A DNA stretch of 64,000 bases from Limisphaerales bacterium (GCA_024761205.1 JAMASS010000010.1:62001-126000), one strand, 5' to 3'. Shown: positions 10,245 to 19,759, counted from the first letter of the stretch. The notes: generated by a model from the letters alone, not told the origin. Numbers and translations are program-made.

Positions 10245-11330
10245 AGTCGTCAATGTTTTGGAGGTTTGAGATGGCGATTATGAGGTTGATGACGAGTCTG
10301 TAGAGTTTGGGGTGCAATCTCAGTGCCGTAACGGTCGGATTGCCCTCGAGGGCGAAGCTCACGATTGAGGTCGGCGAGCAGTCTAATGGACTCCGAGCAT
10401 GAAGGCTGGGACGAGCTCCGCAAGCATGTCAAACTTCATATGGAGGAGTCGAACTAGCGTTGGCTTTTGCTTCGAGGCTGTTCGGGTAAACGGCGAGGCT
10501 TGCGGTGGGGGGTGACGATGAAGGAGGAACAGTATTTGCCCAGACAAGTCAGCTGAGCTTCCGAGGCGAGGGGATTGAGGTAGGGGTGGTAGATGTCCTT
10601 AGTGTCCATCGAGCTAAGGGTGGAAAGACAGGAGTCCGCCGTCGACATGAGACCGCCAAGAATAGCGGCGAATAGGATTCACCAGCCAATACCCAAAGGT
10701 GGATACTGGTGGAATCTCCCGACAGAGGATGGTCAGAATGCGATTGGATTGGGTGCTGTCGAGATTCGGTATGTGGACAGCGCTAACAACGTCCGCCATG
10801 ACGGCAACTAGTGCCGTAGTGAGGGGGGGAGAAACATCATGATTGCCAGACTTTTCCGTAACGTGGCTTTCTGATCGTGCTGCGTAGATTCGTTGGATCG
10901 CTTGCGGGTAGCAAGAAACGCCGAGACTGAAGAGAATAATGTAGCTGATCCAGTGTCGGGTCGCTGCCGAGGCAGACGGATGTATTTTGTCGAGGGTCGG
11001 ATGAATCACCCGCGGAAAGCTTTAGAATGGTCTTCAATAGATTGCCGTAGACGTCAAAGACGAGGAAAATCCGGATGGGGAATCCGGCCATGAGGAGACT
11101 CTGGAGGGCATCCGTCCAAGCGACCGCGCGAAACCCTGCCGAGATTTTCATAAACGAGGGTCACCGTCATCAGGGACAAAACGCCGGCAACGAAAGCGGT
11201 ATTCAAGAGCAAGTCGGTGAGCTCTTGTAAGGCGCGTCCCATCGTGATCAACTGTGCCAGCAGATAGTTGCTGAGCGCTGCGATAGAGGGAAAATAATGG
11301 CTAAGACGCTAGGGCCGAAGGGGAGACTCA
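10245..11330 (-). pseudogene. Decayed sodium/solute symporter (SSS family)
   Basis: Successive minus-strand fragments in different frames line up as the C-terminal half of one SSS transporter: NTAFVAGVLSLMTVTLVYENLG (11054-11251), GFRAVAWTDALQSLLMAG (from 11150), HWISYIILFSLGVSCYPQAIQR-type helix (10840-11009), then MSTADSCLSTLSSM followed by ASEAQLTCLGKY (10454-10680) and a last helix near 10250-10330. These are well-known symporter signatures. At least three frameshifts separate them and no start or complete N-terminal half is visible; remnants may extend to about 11560. The preferred substrate cannot be told. It is a pseudogene. Confidence 0.85.
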
Positions 11331-11683
11331 TCCATTAGGGGAAGCATTGAGGCACTTTCGGATGGCCCAGCGAGTGTTGGGTAACTAGGCTGTGAAGCTG
11401 GATATGGTCAATGGGCTTCCAGGGGTGAAGGCCACCCACGGCGGCAACTCGGCGATTGTGGCCTCCGAATCGCGGGGCCAATACTAGGGAGCGGAAACAC
11501 CGAAGAGAACGAGATAGCAGACCCACATGCGTCAGTTGATGAACACGTTTTTCTTCCGACTCAGGGGATTGGTATGCTTTGCGATGCGATATTATGCCTT
11601 CGTGCTTTGGGATAAAGGGGAATCTCGGGATGATGTGTGTTTTCCATTTCCATTCGCCCATAATGGGGCATGCTCTGACGCTT
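11331..11683. other. No intact gene; possible 5' symporter debris
   Basis: The minus strand keeps a hydrophobic run (WVCYLVLFG) near 11500 that could belong to the N-terminal half of the decayed symporter, but nothing here is diagnostic. The promoter of the downstream plus-strand hydrolase gene must also lie in this stretch. Confidence 0.3.
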
Positions 11684-12616
11684 ATGATTACGAAGAAAAG
11701 AGATGAAATCCTTGATTGGAGGCAGATCACAATTCGTTGGGGGATCGCAAACTTGGTATTAACCGGATTCGTCGCCTCCTTGGTGATCGGGGTTATGGCC
11801 GCCGAGAGTGATCGTGAGCCGGCCATTAAGGTGATGAGTTTTAACATTCGCTACGGCGGAGCGGATGATGGTGAGAATAGTTGGCCCAAGCGGGACTATT
11901 TGGTTTTGGAAACTATCAAAATGTTCGACCCGGATCTGTTGGGGGCACAGGAGGTCCTCAACTTTCAGGCTGATTTTCTGAAGGAAAACCTCAGTGGTTA
12001 TGGCTTTCACGGTGTGGGGCGAAACGATGGTGTGGCGGAAGGGGAGTTTGTGCCGATTTTTTATCGGCTTGACCGCTTTGAGTTGGTCGATTCCGGGCAT
12101 TTCTGGCTGAGTGAAAGTCCAAACGCACCGGGCAGCAAAAGCTGGGACAGTTCGCTCGCGAGAATGCTCTCGTGGGTGATTCTTCGGGACCGAGAAGGAA
12201 ATGGCAATCCCTTTGTGTTTGCCAACACCCATTTTGATCATCACGGTGCCCGGGCGCGATTGGAGTCTGCGAAGATGATTCGGCAACGAGCCGAGTCGAT
12301 TGAGGGGGAAGTTCCGGTGATTATCGTCGGTGATTTCAATACTAGCGAAGAGGGTGCTCCTTATGCGGCGTTGGTGAATGCTGAAGGATTCGATGGCCCG
12401 CCGTTTGTGGATTCGTACCGGGTCATCTATCCCGAAAAGAGCTCACAGGAAAGTTCCATGTCTGGGTGGCGCGGCCGGCGCGAAGGGCGCCGCATTGATT
12501 GGATCATTCACTCACCGAAGTTTGTGACCCTCAATGCTGCGATCAACTACACCAACGAAGCCGGTCGATATCCGTCCGATCACTATCCGGTTCAAGCCAT
12601 CCTGCGTCGCCGATGA
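11684..12616 (+). CDS. Endonuclease/exonuclease/phosphatase family hydrolase
   Basis: A 310-residue EEP-fold metal-dependent hydrolase. The core motifs are visible: KVMSFNIRYGG at the first strand, the metal-binding Glu in LLGAQEV, NTHFDHHG, the metal site VIIVGDFNTSE, RIDWIIHSP and the C-terminal catalytic SDHYPV. The N-terminus from the ATG at 11684 carries a hydrophobic segment (LVLTGFVASLVIGVMA) consistent with a signal peptide, so the enzyme is probably exported, as many Bacteroidetes and Verrucomicrobia relatives are. In-frame starts at 11579 and later are less likely because they add a tail before the signal. Substrate could be a phosphodiester or sugar phosphate. The next gene, a decayed amidohydrolase, overlaps its stop codon by ATGA. 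Confidence 0.85.
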   Translation: MITKKRDEILDWRQITIRWGIANLVLTGFVASLVIGVMAAESDREPAIKVMSFNIRYGGADDGENSWPKRDYLVLETIKMFDPDLLGAQEVLNFQADFLKENLSGYGFHGVGRNDGVAEGEFVPIFYRLDRFELVDSGHFWLSESPNAPGSKSWDSSLARMLSWVILRDREGNGNPFVFANTHFDHHGARARLESAKMIRQRAESIEGEVPVIIVGDFNTSEEGAPYAALVNAEGFDGPPFVDSYRVIYPEKSSQESSMSGWRGRREGRRIDWIIHSPKFVTLNAAINYTNEAGRYPSDHYPVQAILRRR

Positions 12617-13532
12617 CGAAGTGCTGTCTTGGTAGTCTGACCGTCATTGCTTCCGGTTTCGTGTCGCTCCTGAGTGGGGACGAACGGGCCGATCTCCTCT
12701 TTCACGGAGGACGGGTTGTCACGGCGGATTCGGTGATCGAAGTGAAGATGCCTCGTCCGGCGAACCAACGGGCATTGTGCGGGAGGGGCTGGGGCGGTGT
12801 GCTCACGATCCCTCGCGAAGGGCGGTGTCCGTCAGTTCAAGATCATTGATCGGTTGCGCTTGCTTTTTGCCGATTACAACTCAGCTGGTATTACCAGCAT
12901 CGTGGATCGAAATGCCTCCTTGGAAACGGCTCGGACCTATCAAAAGCTGTTTGATCAGGGCGAACTCACGCTACGCATCGCGATGTCACGGAGCGTCAGC
13001 AATCGGGGGACCTTGCTGGCACAAGGCTTAACATGACACATGCAACTTCATTGGTGGATATGCAATCCGCGTGGTTGCATCTGGACGCTGCCACCCTGAC
13101 CAAGCAGCTTGGGGAAGAACGAATGCGACAGTTTCAACCGATGCGGCAGCTGCTGGGTGCCAGCATGTGTGTGGATAGAGGGGAGGGAGCGATCACATAT
13201 AGAAGCTTGGATCGCTTCGTTCGATCAATCCATACAACCCATTTTTAGGAATGTGGATTGCGGTGGCCCGGACAACGCGTGGTCTTGATCAACCGACTCA
13301 CCCGGAGAACGGAATTCGGATCAGCGAAGCGTTGCGGATGTATCCCTCGAGTCAATGCCCATCTCTTGTTCTAGGAAAGTGAGCCGACATCGTCATCTTG
13401 GATCGCAACTTTTTGGAGTGTTCAGTGGATGAGATTCCGGATGTGCAGGTGTTGCGGACGTATGTCGAGGGTGGGAAGTCTATCGCCGGGGGGCGATTAA
13501 GAATACCGACTGGGAAGTCGGGTAACTATTGA
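12613..13532 (+). pseudogene. Decayed amidohydrolase (YtcJ-like, Amidohydro_3)
   Basis: The start overlaps the preceding stop (ATGA) and begins with a signal-like helix and ADLLFHGGRVVTAD, the standard opening of YtcJ/amidohydrolase 3 proteins. Then GGVRQFKIIDRLR and DYNSAGITSIVDRN appear in a second frame. A C-terminal piece in a third (THPENGIRISEALRMY, ADIVILDRNFLECS, VEGGKSIAGG) matches the closing region of the same family, with a stop codon just before ADIVILD. About half of the normal 550-residue length is deleted and the metal-binding core is missing. This is a certain pseudogene; the family call is good. Confidence 0.82.
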
Positions 13533-13768
13533 GGTGAGCGGGGACCCGGAAAGGTGAAAGAGGTGGAGCAGCACCACACTCCAGGACACTATTCGCGTGT
13601 GCGGTTACACGCCGAATGACCGTCAGTTTAGACCTCAGCGATGCTTCGTCGATTTGGATTATTGGTGATGGAGCGATTTCGCCGAAAAGGGTCGCTTCCT
13701 CGGTCATTATCGCTTAAAGCGTGTCGAATTCCTTGATCTTCATTCTGGGCTCGCCTTAAATCCGTTGC

Positions 13769-14581
13769 GTGTCGACGCATGTCATCGCGGTTGCTAATCA
13801 GAAGGGCGGTGTAGGGAAGACCACCACGACGGTAAATTTGGCGGCTTGTTTGGCGGCGATCGAGAGGCGGGTTCTCTTAATTGACGTCGACTCCCAGGCC
13901 AATGCGACGAGTGGCCTGGGGGTGGAGAAGAAGAAGGGGGGCAGCGTTTATCGTCCCCTGCTTGGCGAAGGGACTTTAGAGGAGAAGATTGTTTCAACCG
14001 ATTTTGAGAACTTGGATTTGATCCCTTCGGAGGTAGACCTTTGTGGAGCGGAGGTGGAGCTCGCTCAGATTCAGAACCGGTTGTTTCGTTTGCGAGAAGG
14101 GGTGCGGGGAATCGCCGGTTCCGGTCGTTACGATGTCATCCTCCTCGATTGCCCACCGTCGCTTGCAATTATCACTCTGAACGCCTTTGTGGCAGCCGAT
14201 TGGTTGGTGGTGCCCTTGCAGTGTGAGTATTACGCGCTAGAAGGGATTGCGATGTTGACGCGAGTGGTGGATCAACTGAAGGGAGCTAGAGCGAGCAACG
14301 ATCTCGAGTTGCTCGGGGTACTTATGACGATGTTTGATGCGCGAACGCGTCTGGCTCATCAGGTCGTGGGCGACGTCCGCGAATTTTTCCATGAGAAGGT
14401 GTTTGAAACCATTATTCCACGAACGGTCCGACTCGCGGAGGCGCCCAGTCACGGCAAGCCGGTGATTCATTATGATCCTTACAGTGCCGGTGCCGCAGCT
14501 TATCAGGTCCTCGCCCAGGAAGTGGTTTCCCGATTGAAACTGACCGCGCCCGAAGAACTGAAAGATTCTGTTTCTTCCTAG
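13769..14581 (+). CDS. parA: ParA/Soj-type partition ATPase
   Basis: A 270-residue deviant-Walker ATPase. It has KGGVGKTTTTVNLA (deviant Walker A with signature lysine), LLIDVDSQANAT (A') and DVILLDCPPSL (Walker B), as in chromosomal ParA/Soj. Members bind nucleoid DNA as ATP dimers and position ParB-parS or other cargo. Start is the GTG at 13769; no ATG is available before the first motif. Normally parB follows, but here the next gene is an S1 peptidase, so ParB must be elsewhere or this is an orphan ParA used for another cargo. Frame is intact. The preceding 240 bases contain no gene I can identify. Confidence 0.92.
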   Translation: MSTHVIAVANQKGGVGKTTTTVNLAACLAAIERRVLLIDVDSQANATSGLGVEKKKGGSVYRPLLGEGTLEEKIVSTDFENLDLIPSEVDLCGAEVELAQIQNRLFRLREGVRGIAGSGRYDVILLDCPPSLAIITLNAFVAADWLVVPLQCEYYALEGIAMLTRVVDQLKGARASNDLELLGVLMTMFDARTRLAHQVVGDVREFFHEKVFETIIPRTVRLAEAPSHGKPVIHYDPYSAGAAAYQVLAQEVVSRLKLTAPEELKDSVSS

Positions 14582-14695
14582 GTGATTGTGGGATAAGTTG
14601 TTTGCCGAACAGCACTGTCTGTCAGCTAGGGTCCGGTTTTAGCTTGTAAAGAGGTCGTTCACTCCTGTTCGTCGGGACACATTGAGGGAGTTGAT

Positions 14696-15841
14696 TTGGA
14701 GAATCGGCAGATATTTCCTGCAACCTTTCATCGCGTTCGTGCCTTGGGGGTGATGTGTGCGTTGTTGGCGGTGTGGGTGATTCCGATGAGTGTGGAAGCG
14801 GTAATTTTCTTGGGCACCGACGATCCCGATCACAACACCACTGCGCCGGATGGTGAATTGGCCGGAAGTGGCTGGCAGTATTTGGGGAAGTGGGGGGTGT
14901 TTCTTGGCACGGTCATTGGGCCGCATCACTTTATTACCGCCCGCCATGTTGGCGGGACGATTGGTGAGGCTTTCCACTACCATGGGAAGCGGTATGTCGC
15001 CACCGCCTACTATGAAGTCGGTTCAGCGGATCTGCGCATTTGGGAAGTATGTGAACTGTTTCCCGAACCTTACGCACCGCTTTACCCATCAGGCGATGAG
15101 GAGGGCAAAAAGCTCGTCGTCTTTGGTCGAGGAACCCGGCGCGGTGAGGAGGTCTGGCTGGACACCCGTCAAGGGCGTGAACATCGGGGATGGTTGCTCG
15201 GTGGCTCTGATAATCGCTGGCGTTGGGGAGAGAATATTGTGACGACCATCAAGGATATTTCCGAGTCCGACGAAGAGTTTTTGCCGGGCGAACTGCAATA
15301 CTTGGTGGCGGACTTTGACCGGGATGGCGATGCCGATGAGGCGCATCTTTCGGCGGGGGACTCCGGAGGTGCGGTGTTCATCAAGTCCGAAGGAAGGTGG
15401 GCCCTTGCCGGTGTCAATTTTGGGACCGAGGGACCGTTTAATACGATCCCGGACGGAGATGGTTTTTTTGGGGCGCTGTTTGATGTTGGGGGGTTCTATG
15501 TTGAACATAATGATGAGTGGGTTTATCTGCGCGATCGACAGAAAGATATCGCCAGCGCCTTCTTTGCCACCCGGATTTCCAACTATCTGGATGGGATTCA
15601 AGATGTGCTCAACGGGGTTGCTGAACCCGAGGCGCGGCAACCGGCGGTGTGGTTCTCGAGAGAGCTCGGCGGGCAGTATGAGCCTGAGGTTAATCAAGAA
15701 ACGAGGGAGTCTTCGCAGACCATTGTACTGCCGCTTGGAGAGGGGATGCGATTTTATCGATTGGTCGGGTGTGTGGAGTATGTAGTCGAAGATTTCACCC
15801 TTCAGGGGGAGACTCTGATCTTACACTATCGTTTGCGGTGA
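14696..15841 (+). CDS. Secreted trypsin-like serine protease (S1 family)
   Basis: A 381-residue protein with an N-terminal hydrophobic signal (VMCALLAVWVIPMSVEA) and a chymotrypsin-fold domain. The triad is readable: His84 in ITARHVGG, Asp112 in GSADLRIW, Ser223 in SAGDSGGAVF. It begins with a TTG at 14696 placed about 8 bases after GAGGGAG. A Met at residue 20 is the next choice but would shorten the signal. The acidic stretch DRDGDADE before the serine may bind calcium. The last 70 residues (from about 310) resemble the carboxy-terminal strand-rich tails of secreted Verrucomicrobia proteins. No disulfide pattern is obvious. Target unknown. Confidence 0.85.
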   Translation: MENRQIFPATFHRVRALGVMCALLAVWVIPMSVEAVIFLGTDDPDHNTTAPDGELAGSGWQYLGKWGVFLGTVIGPHHFITARHVGGTIGEAFHYHGKRYVATAYYEVGSADLRIWEVCELFPEPYAPLYPSGDEEGKKLVVFGRGTRRGEEVWLDTRQGREHRGWLLGGSDNRWRWGENIVTTIKDISESDEEFLPGELQYLVADFDRDGDADEAHLSAGDSGGAVFIKSEGRWALAGVNFGTEGPFNTIPDGDGFFGALFDVGGFYVEHNDEWVYLRDRQKDIASAFFATRISNYLDGIQDVLNGVAEPEARQPAVWFSRELGGQYEPEVNQETRESSQTIVLPLGEGMRFYRLVGCVEYVVEDFTLQGETLILHYRLR

Positions 15842-15970
15842 TCGAAGAGGTGCTCTATCAGATAATCCTGGCTACTATGCTCGCCTCTGGCGGCCATTGC
15901 CGCCGAATAGGATGATTTTCAATGTCAAGGAATCTTGATATTCTGTTTTTCATGGTGAAGGGATTACTAC

Positions 15971-16414
15971 ATGACATGGAAATGTTTGCCGGAATCGAAT
16001 CGACCCAGACCTTACCCCTTCTGGGCCGATATTAAGTTAAATGCGTGGGCAATTGTGGCTGTAGTGCTGGCTTTGCCGAATCACTTTGTGTCGTTCAGTG
16101 GGTTTGAGGGAACGGTAGCGCTGTTACGGGCCCTGCTGACTGTGCTCCCCGTATTCCCGACAATTCTTTGGTTGCGCAGTCTGAAACGCTGGATGGATTC
16201 GTTGGACGAGTTACAGCGGCGAATTCAGCTAGAGGCGGGCCTGGGTGCTCTGGCATGGACTTGCCTGCTTGTGACCATTGTGAGTCTCCTAAGATCGTCT
16301 AGTTTGTTGGTTGATACGCGGTTTGAGCAGGGTCTGGGCTGGGAGGGAACGTTTGCGTCCCTCGTTTTCGGTTATTTGTTGTCTTGTCTGGTCGTGAATT
16401 GTCGTTACCGTTGA
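15971..16414 (+). CDS. Small four-helix membrane protein paired with HTH regulator
   Basis: A 147-residue protein with four predicted membrane helices: about residues 24-45 (NAWAIVAVVLALPNHFVSF), 48-68, 90-108 and 125-143. A polar linker (KRWMDSLDELQRRIQLEAG) lies between helices 2 and 3; this D-E-L-x-R-I-x-x-E-A pattern recurs in small membrane proteins encoded next to YozG-like regulators. No enzymatic motif. Its stop (TGA) overlaps the TTG start of the regulator gene (TTGA), so the two are translationally coupled. The promoter is probably in 15905-15965, after a GC hairpin at 15889-15904. Function unknown. Confidence 0.75.
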   Translation: MTWKCLPESNRPRPYPFWADIKLNAWAIVAVVLALPNHFVSFSGFEGTVALLRALLTVLPVFPTILWLRSLKRWMDSLDELQRRIQLEAGLGALAWTCLLVTIVSLLRSSSLLVDTRFEQGLGWEGTFASLVFGYLLSCLVVNCRYR

Positions 16415-16617
16415 AAAATCGATTACGGAAATTTCGGGGAGACCTCGGTTGGTCACAGGCTGATTTGGCGGAGCGTTTGGGTGTGTCACGTCAAACCGTC
16501 AATGCTATTGAGACCGGAAAGTATGATCCTAGTCTCCCGCTGGCGTTTCGGATCAGCAGGGTTTTCGAGCAGTCCATTGAGTCACTGTTTTCACTGCCCG
16601 AGAGCGAAGATCAGTAG
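16411..16617 (+). CDS. YozG-like HTH transcriptional regulator (XRE/Cro)
   Basis: A 68-residue single-domain regulator. LKNRLRKFRGDLGWSQ, ADLAERLGVSRQTVN, AIETGKYDPSL and LAFRISRVFEQ are the classic segments of the short HTH_3 regulators such as YozG, which consist of only the DNA-binding domain. The TTG at 16411 gives the canonical length; a TTG at 16384 would add nine residues. Being coupled to a four-helix membrane protein, it may respond to the state of that partner or simply repress the pair. Autoregulation is inferred from gene order and not seen directly. Confidence 0.88.
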   Translation: MKNRLRKFRGDLGWSQADLAERLGVSRQTVNAIETGKYDPSLPLAFRISRVFEQSIESLFSLPESEDQ

Positions 16618-17019
16618 ATCAGCGGCGATTCGAAGGCTTGTTGAGGAGGGACCGATGGGTTGGATTCTGTCCTACCAGGAGATATGTTGAATCCGTTAAT
16701 CCAGGTTGTGAGTGACGTTTTTTTCTTAGAGTCGGCCTTCTCAGTCGGTCCTCCAACGGTTCAAGTTTGGGGTGGCTAAAAGTTGCCATGTTGATCAGTG
16801 AGCGAGCCAAATCGAGGCTCACTTTTCTCGGTTTTTATTTGTAGCGCGGCTCAAGCAACAATCATTCGGTTCATTTTCTTGTCCCGTTTGCCTAATAAGA
16901 AGTGCCGATATACCGCGAATATTGGGGTCAATCTGGTGATATGTTTGAGATTCATCATTTTGATGAATCATTTGTTGCTTCCGGTTTCCTGCTCGGTCCC
17001 ACATTTACTCAGGGAACAG
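16618..17019. other. Intergenic, no gene recognised
   Basis: AT-richer sequence without a supported reading frame. It may include the lost 5' region of the FGE-like pseudogene. Confidence 0.4.
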
Positions 17020-17737
17020 AAAGGATCTGGGTATGGCACGATTACAGGGCAGGGTAATGGTCAGGGGGGACGAGAACACGGGCAGCGTTGTAACCAACTT
17101 CCAAGGGGGGCGGGATATTAATAACCCGACACATCGACAGGAGATTGCTGATTTCTGGGGTGTGCTGGGGTGTGAACTACCTAGATAAGGATTAACGGCT
17201 TGTGAGATCATTAATGTGAATTGGTCGGAGGCAGACGCATTTTGCCAATGGCTCACGCAGCGGGAACGCAGGCGTCAATTGCTAAAGCCGGAGCAGCAGT
17301 ATCGCCTTCCGCGAGATACGGAATGGAGTGTGGCGGTCACGGAGCCGGTGTTGCTGTCGGACGATGCCGAAGCGGGCGCAGTCCGTTATCCTTGGGGGTT
17401 GTGGCCGCCGAAAGGACCCGTGGGCAACTACGAACGAATCCTTGATGGTGAAGGTAAGGAGATCAAGGTGATGCGGGATCCCTTCGATGCTTTGGCTCCG
17501 GCGGGTTCTTTTCCGGCGAACTGGTTTGGTGTGTTTAATTTGGGCGGCAATGTCTGGGAGTGGTGCGAGAGCCCCGAAGGAGATCATCCGGATGGCCGTG
17601 TCATTCGTGGGGGTTCGTGGAAAGAGACGGATCTCGCCCGAACGGCGAGTGAATTCTCGGAGACGATTGAATCCGCTGGCCAGCGGGATGATTTGGGGTT
17701 TCGTGTGGTTTTGGCGCTCGGGATGGATTCGCAATAG
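17020..17737 (+). pseudogene. Decayed formylglycine-enzyme-like protein (FGE-sulfatase domain)
   Basis: The last 175 codons (from about 17190) are an intact C-terminal half of an FGE-sulfatase domain: NWSEADAFCQWLT, YRLPRDTEWSVA, YPWGLWPP, FGVFNLGGNVWEWCES, RVIRGGSWKE and LGFRVVLA. Upstream, only scattered fragments in other frames remain ([17 protein letters not shown]-like at 17100-17160), with stop codons between them and no start or signal peptide. In Verrucomicrobia such proteins are either sulfatase activators or structural relatives with other roles. A GTG at 17215 could start a truncated product, but it would lack the N-terminal half of the fold. Pseudogene status is clear. Confidence 0.85.
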
Positions 17738-18029
17738 TTACCAGGGTTGGATGAGTGCTTTACTCGAAAAATCCAGGACCTGGATCACCCATTCCAAGTG
17801 TCTGGTGAGCGGACTTGTTCTGGTGGAACAAGAGCAGGTGTCCATCAGGCGAACCCAGCGATTTTTTTATTTTTGGGGTCATGGTCAGGCAGAGCTTCGT
17901 GCACAACCGTTGATTCGTCCGACCCTCGGCACTGGCCTGAACCAGTCTGACTCTCGGATCGAGCTTGCTCATTCTGGCTCTTGGTGTAAGTTCCAGCAGT
18001 CACTTCAGCCATCCCTGGAATGGGTGCAA
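17738..18029. other. Probably eroded 5' part of the BrkB pseudogene
   Basis: No domain is readable in any frame. By position this should hold the N-terminal half of the BrkB/YihY gene whose C-terminal part starts at about 18030. Confidence 0.3.
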
Positions 18030-18345
18030 AACATTCGAGGAATTAGCTTCGATGGTGGTCTTTTTGATCTCATGTCTGCTTTATTCCATCGCCTACTCGG
18101 TTTTATACAAAGTCATACCCAAGATATAGGTTTTAGTGAGAGTGACGGCAATCGGCTGCCGGATCGTTGAGTTTCTCCTACAGGCGAACAATAAACTGAG
18201 GTTTCTTTATATCTCGAACATAACGGCAGCCGATAAGATTTATGGGAGTTTGGGGGTGGCGCCTATCTTGTTACTTGGACTGTACATGAGTTGGATCATC
18301 CTTCTGTTCGGGGCTCGGGTCGCTTATGCGTTTCAGAATCGTTGA
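18030..18345 (+). pseudogene. YihY/BrkB-family membrane protein remnant with in-frame stop
   Basis: One frame gives MVVFLISCLLYSIAYSV, LYKVIPKI, a TAG stop at 18127-18129, then VLVRVTAIGC, LYISNITAADKIYGSL and LLLGLYMSWIILLFGARVAY. The second part is the highly characteristic C-terminal signature of the BrkB/YihY (formerly 'RNase BN') family of inner-membrane proteins, in the same frame as the first part. A single nonsense codon therefore interrupts an otherwise aligned helix series. The N-terminal half cannot be recognised upstream. Function of the intact family is unclear. Confidence 0.8.
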
Positions 18346-18504
18346 TCCTATATTCAAGAGAAACAGACGGATCGAGTACATTAATTCAGGGTCAGAAAAG
18401 GCGCAGGCTTCTTAAGTGGTCAATCTCCGATTTTATTAGAGGTAAAATCCTTTGGAGAAGTGTATTATTCAGCCTTATAGCCTAACTTAATGATACTGAG
18501 TCAA

Positions 18505-19020
18505 TCATTCACGAGTTTCCGGTGAAAGGGAGGAATGAAACTCAAGTGCTGCATTGTGGCGAACGTGATCAAAGAAGACTTCGGCGACTATGTATCCCAC
18601 ACAGTCGGGTGATCCACAGCGGCACGGATGTTCGCGGTAATTTTCCAGGTCATAGCCGTAGTTGATCGTGAGTTCTTCGTCAACTGGTATCGATTGCAGG
18701 CTGTAAATCCAGATCACGTCAACGACTTGGCGAGTTTCACAATTGGGTTGGCAACTGTGATTCAAGTATCTCGGAAGATTCTCTGGGATGCTGCCGTCAA
18801 CATCGGTTTCGTCATTAAGACAAAAAATGTAAGTGTTTCCATCCCTTAGCCGTTGAGCGGAAACCTCCTTGGCGATTGGCTCGCCAATATACTGGGCAAT
18901 CGGTGTCTCGGCAGGAATGGTCTTGCGAGCGAATCCTCCGAGATTATGAATGGGGGAGGGCGCAATGGTGAGCCATTCGTTCTGTTTGATCGGAACGTCA
19001 CTAGGAATGCTTGATGACAT
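18505..19020 (-). CDS. SET-domain protein lysine methyltransferase
   Basis: A 171-residue single SET domain. It has the first SET motif (GGFARKTIPAETPI), the catalytic NHSCQPNCE (pseudoknot Asn-His-Ser), ELTINYGYDLE with the terminal tyrosine, and a post-SET zinc motif CRCGSPDCVG. All elements needed for AdoMet-dependent lysine methylation are present. Similar short SET proteins occur in Chlamydiae (NUE-like) and other PVC bacteria. Substrate may be a bacterial protein such as an HU/histone-like factor; an HU-like protein with a lysine-rich tail is encoded at 22664. The start ATG at 19020 fits the domain edge; an upstream start at 19098 adds unrelated residues. It is encoded about 40 bases downstream of the EndoIII-like gene on the same strand. 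Confidence 0.88.
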   Translation of the reverse strand: MSSSIPSDVPIKQNEWLTIAPSPIHNLGGFARKTIPAETPIAQYIGEPIAKEVSAQRLRDGNTYIFCLNDETDVDGSIPENLPRYLNHSCQPNCETRQVVDVIWIYSLQSIPVDEELTINYGYDLENYREHPCRCGSPDCVGYIVAEVFFDHVRHNAALEFHSSLSPETRE

Positions 19021-19060
19021 GGCTTGCCGGACGGTGTAATGCCGATAAATCGGTTTTTGT

Positions 19061-19759
19061 TCAAGCACGTGGCTGAGGGTCAGAATAAGGCTGACCATCC
19101 GAGGGGAGAAGACTTTTTAGCGGGCACAAGTCGCAGCGGGGATTCCCTGGGCGGCAGTAGTCTTTGCCGATATTCACCAGTTGAGCATGGTAGTCCTGCC
19201 AGTAGTCCAGTCGTCTTGAGTTCGGAACGTGGTTCAAAGATGTTTCGCAGAGACGCTTGATTTCGTCATAGCTAGCCCGGCCGCTAACCCAGCGGTGTCG
19301 GGTGAATATGCGTTTTGTGTAGGCGTCGACGACAAAGCTGGCGTGATTGCCAGCATAGAGGAGGATGCTGTCTGCAGTTTCCGGACCGATCCCTTTCACG
19401 GTCAAAAGCTCGTCACGGACGGCTTGCGTCTTTTGTTGAAAAAGGGAATCTAACGAACCGGCGTGGCGGGTCATTACTTGGCTGGCGAATGCTTTGAGCC
19501 GTTTGGCCTTAACATTGTAATAGCCGGCCGGTCGAATCATGTTTGCCAGCGAATTGTGCGACAAGCGGGCGACTGTGTGGAGGTCGAGGGCCTGCCCTTG
19601 CCTCAAGTTTTCAATCGCTCGTTCGACATTTTGCCAGTTGGTGTTTTGAGTGAGTATGGTGCCGACACAGATTTCGAACGGCGTCTCACCGGGCCACCAG
19701 TGGTGGTGCCTGAAATGGTTGAACATCAGTTGGTAAGCGGCTGTGAGTGGGGGAGGCAT
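19061..19759 (-). CDS. nth: Endonuclease III-like DNA glycosylase
   Basis: A 232-residue HhH-GPD superfamily protein for excision of oxidised or alkylated bases. The helix-hairpin-helix with catalytic lysine (LLTVKGIGPETADSIL) and catalytic aspartate (FVVDAYTKRIFTRH) are present. The iron-sulfur loop reads DYCRPGNPRCDLCPLKSLL: three cysteines match C-x6-C-x2-C, but the expected fourth cysteine is a leucine. The cluster may be absent or ligated differently. The N-terminal part (PFEICVGTILTQNTNW) is standard. ATG at 19759 (MPPPLTAAYQ) gives the best domain edge; a longer frame from 19891 adds a low-complexity basic tail. Closest to the 'endonuclease III domain-containing' (Mja-type) branch. Confidence 0.85.
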   Translation of the reverse strand: MPPPLTAAYQLMFNHFRHHHWWPGETPFEICVGTILTQNTNWQNVERAIENLRQGQALDLHTVARLSHNSLANMIRPAGYYNVKAKRLKAFASQVMTRHAGSLDSLFQQKTQAVRDELLTVKGIGPETADSILLYAGNHASFVVDAYTKRIFTRHRWVSGRASYDEIKRLCETSLNHVPNSRRLDYWQDYHAQLVNIGKDYCRPGNPRCDLCPLKSLLPSDGQPYSDPQPRA

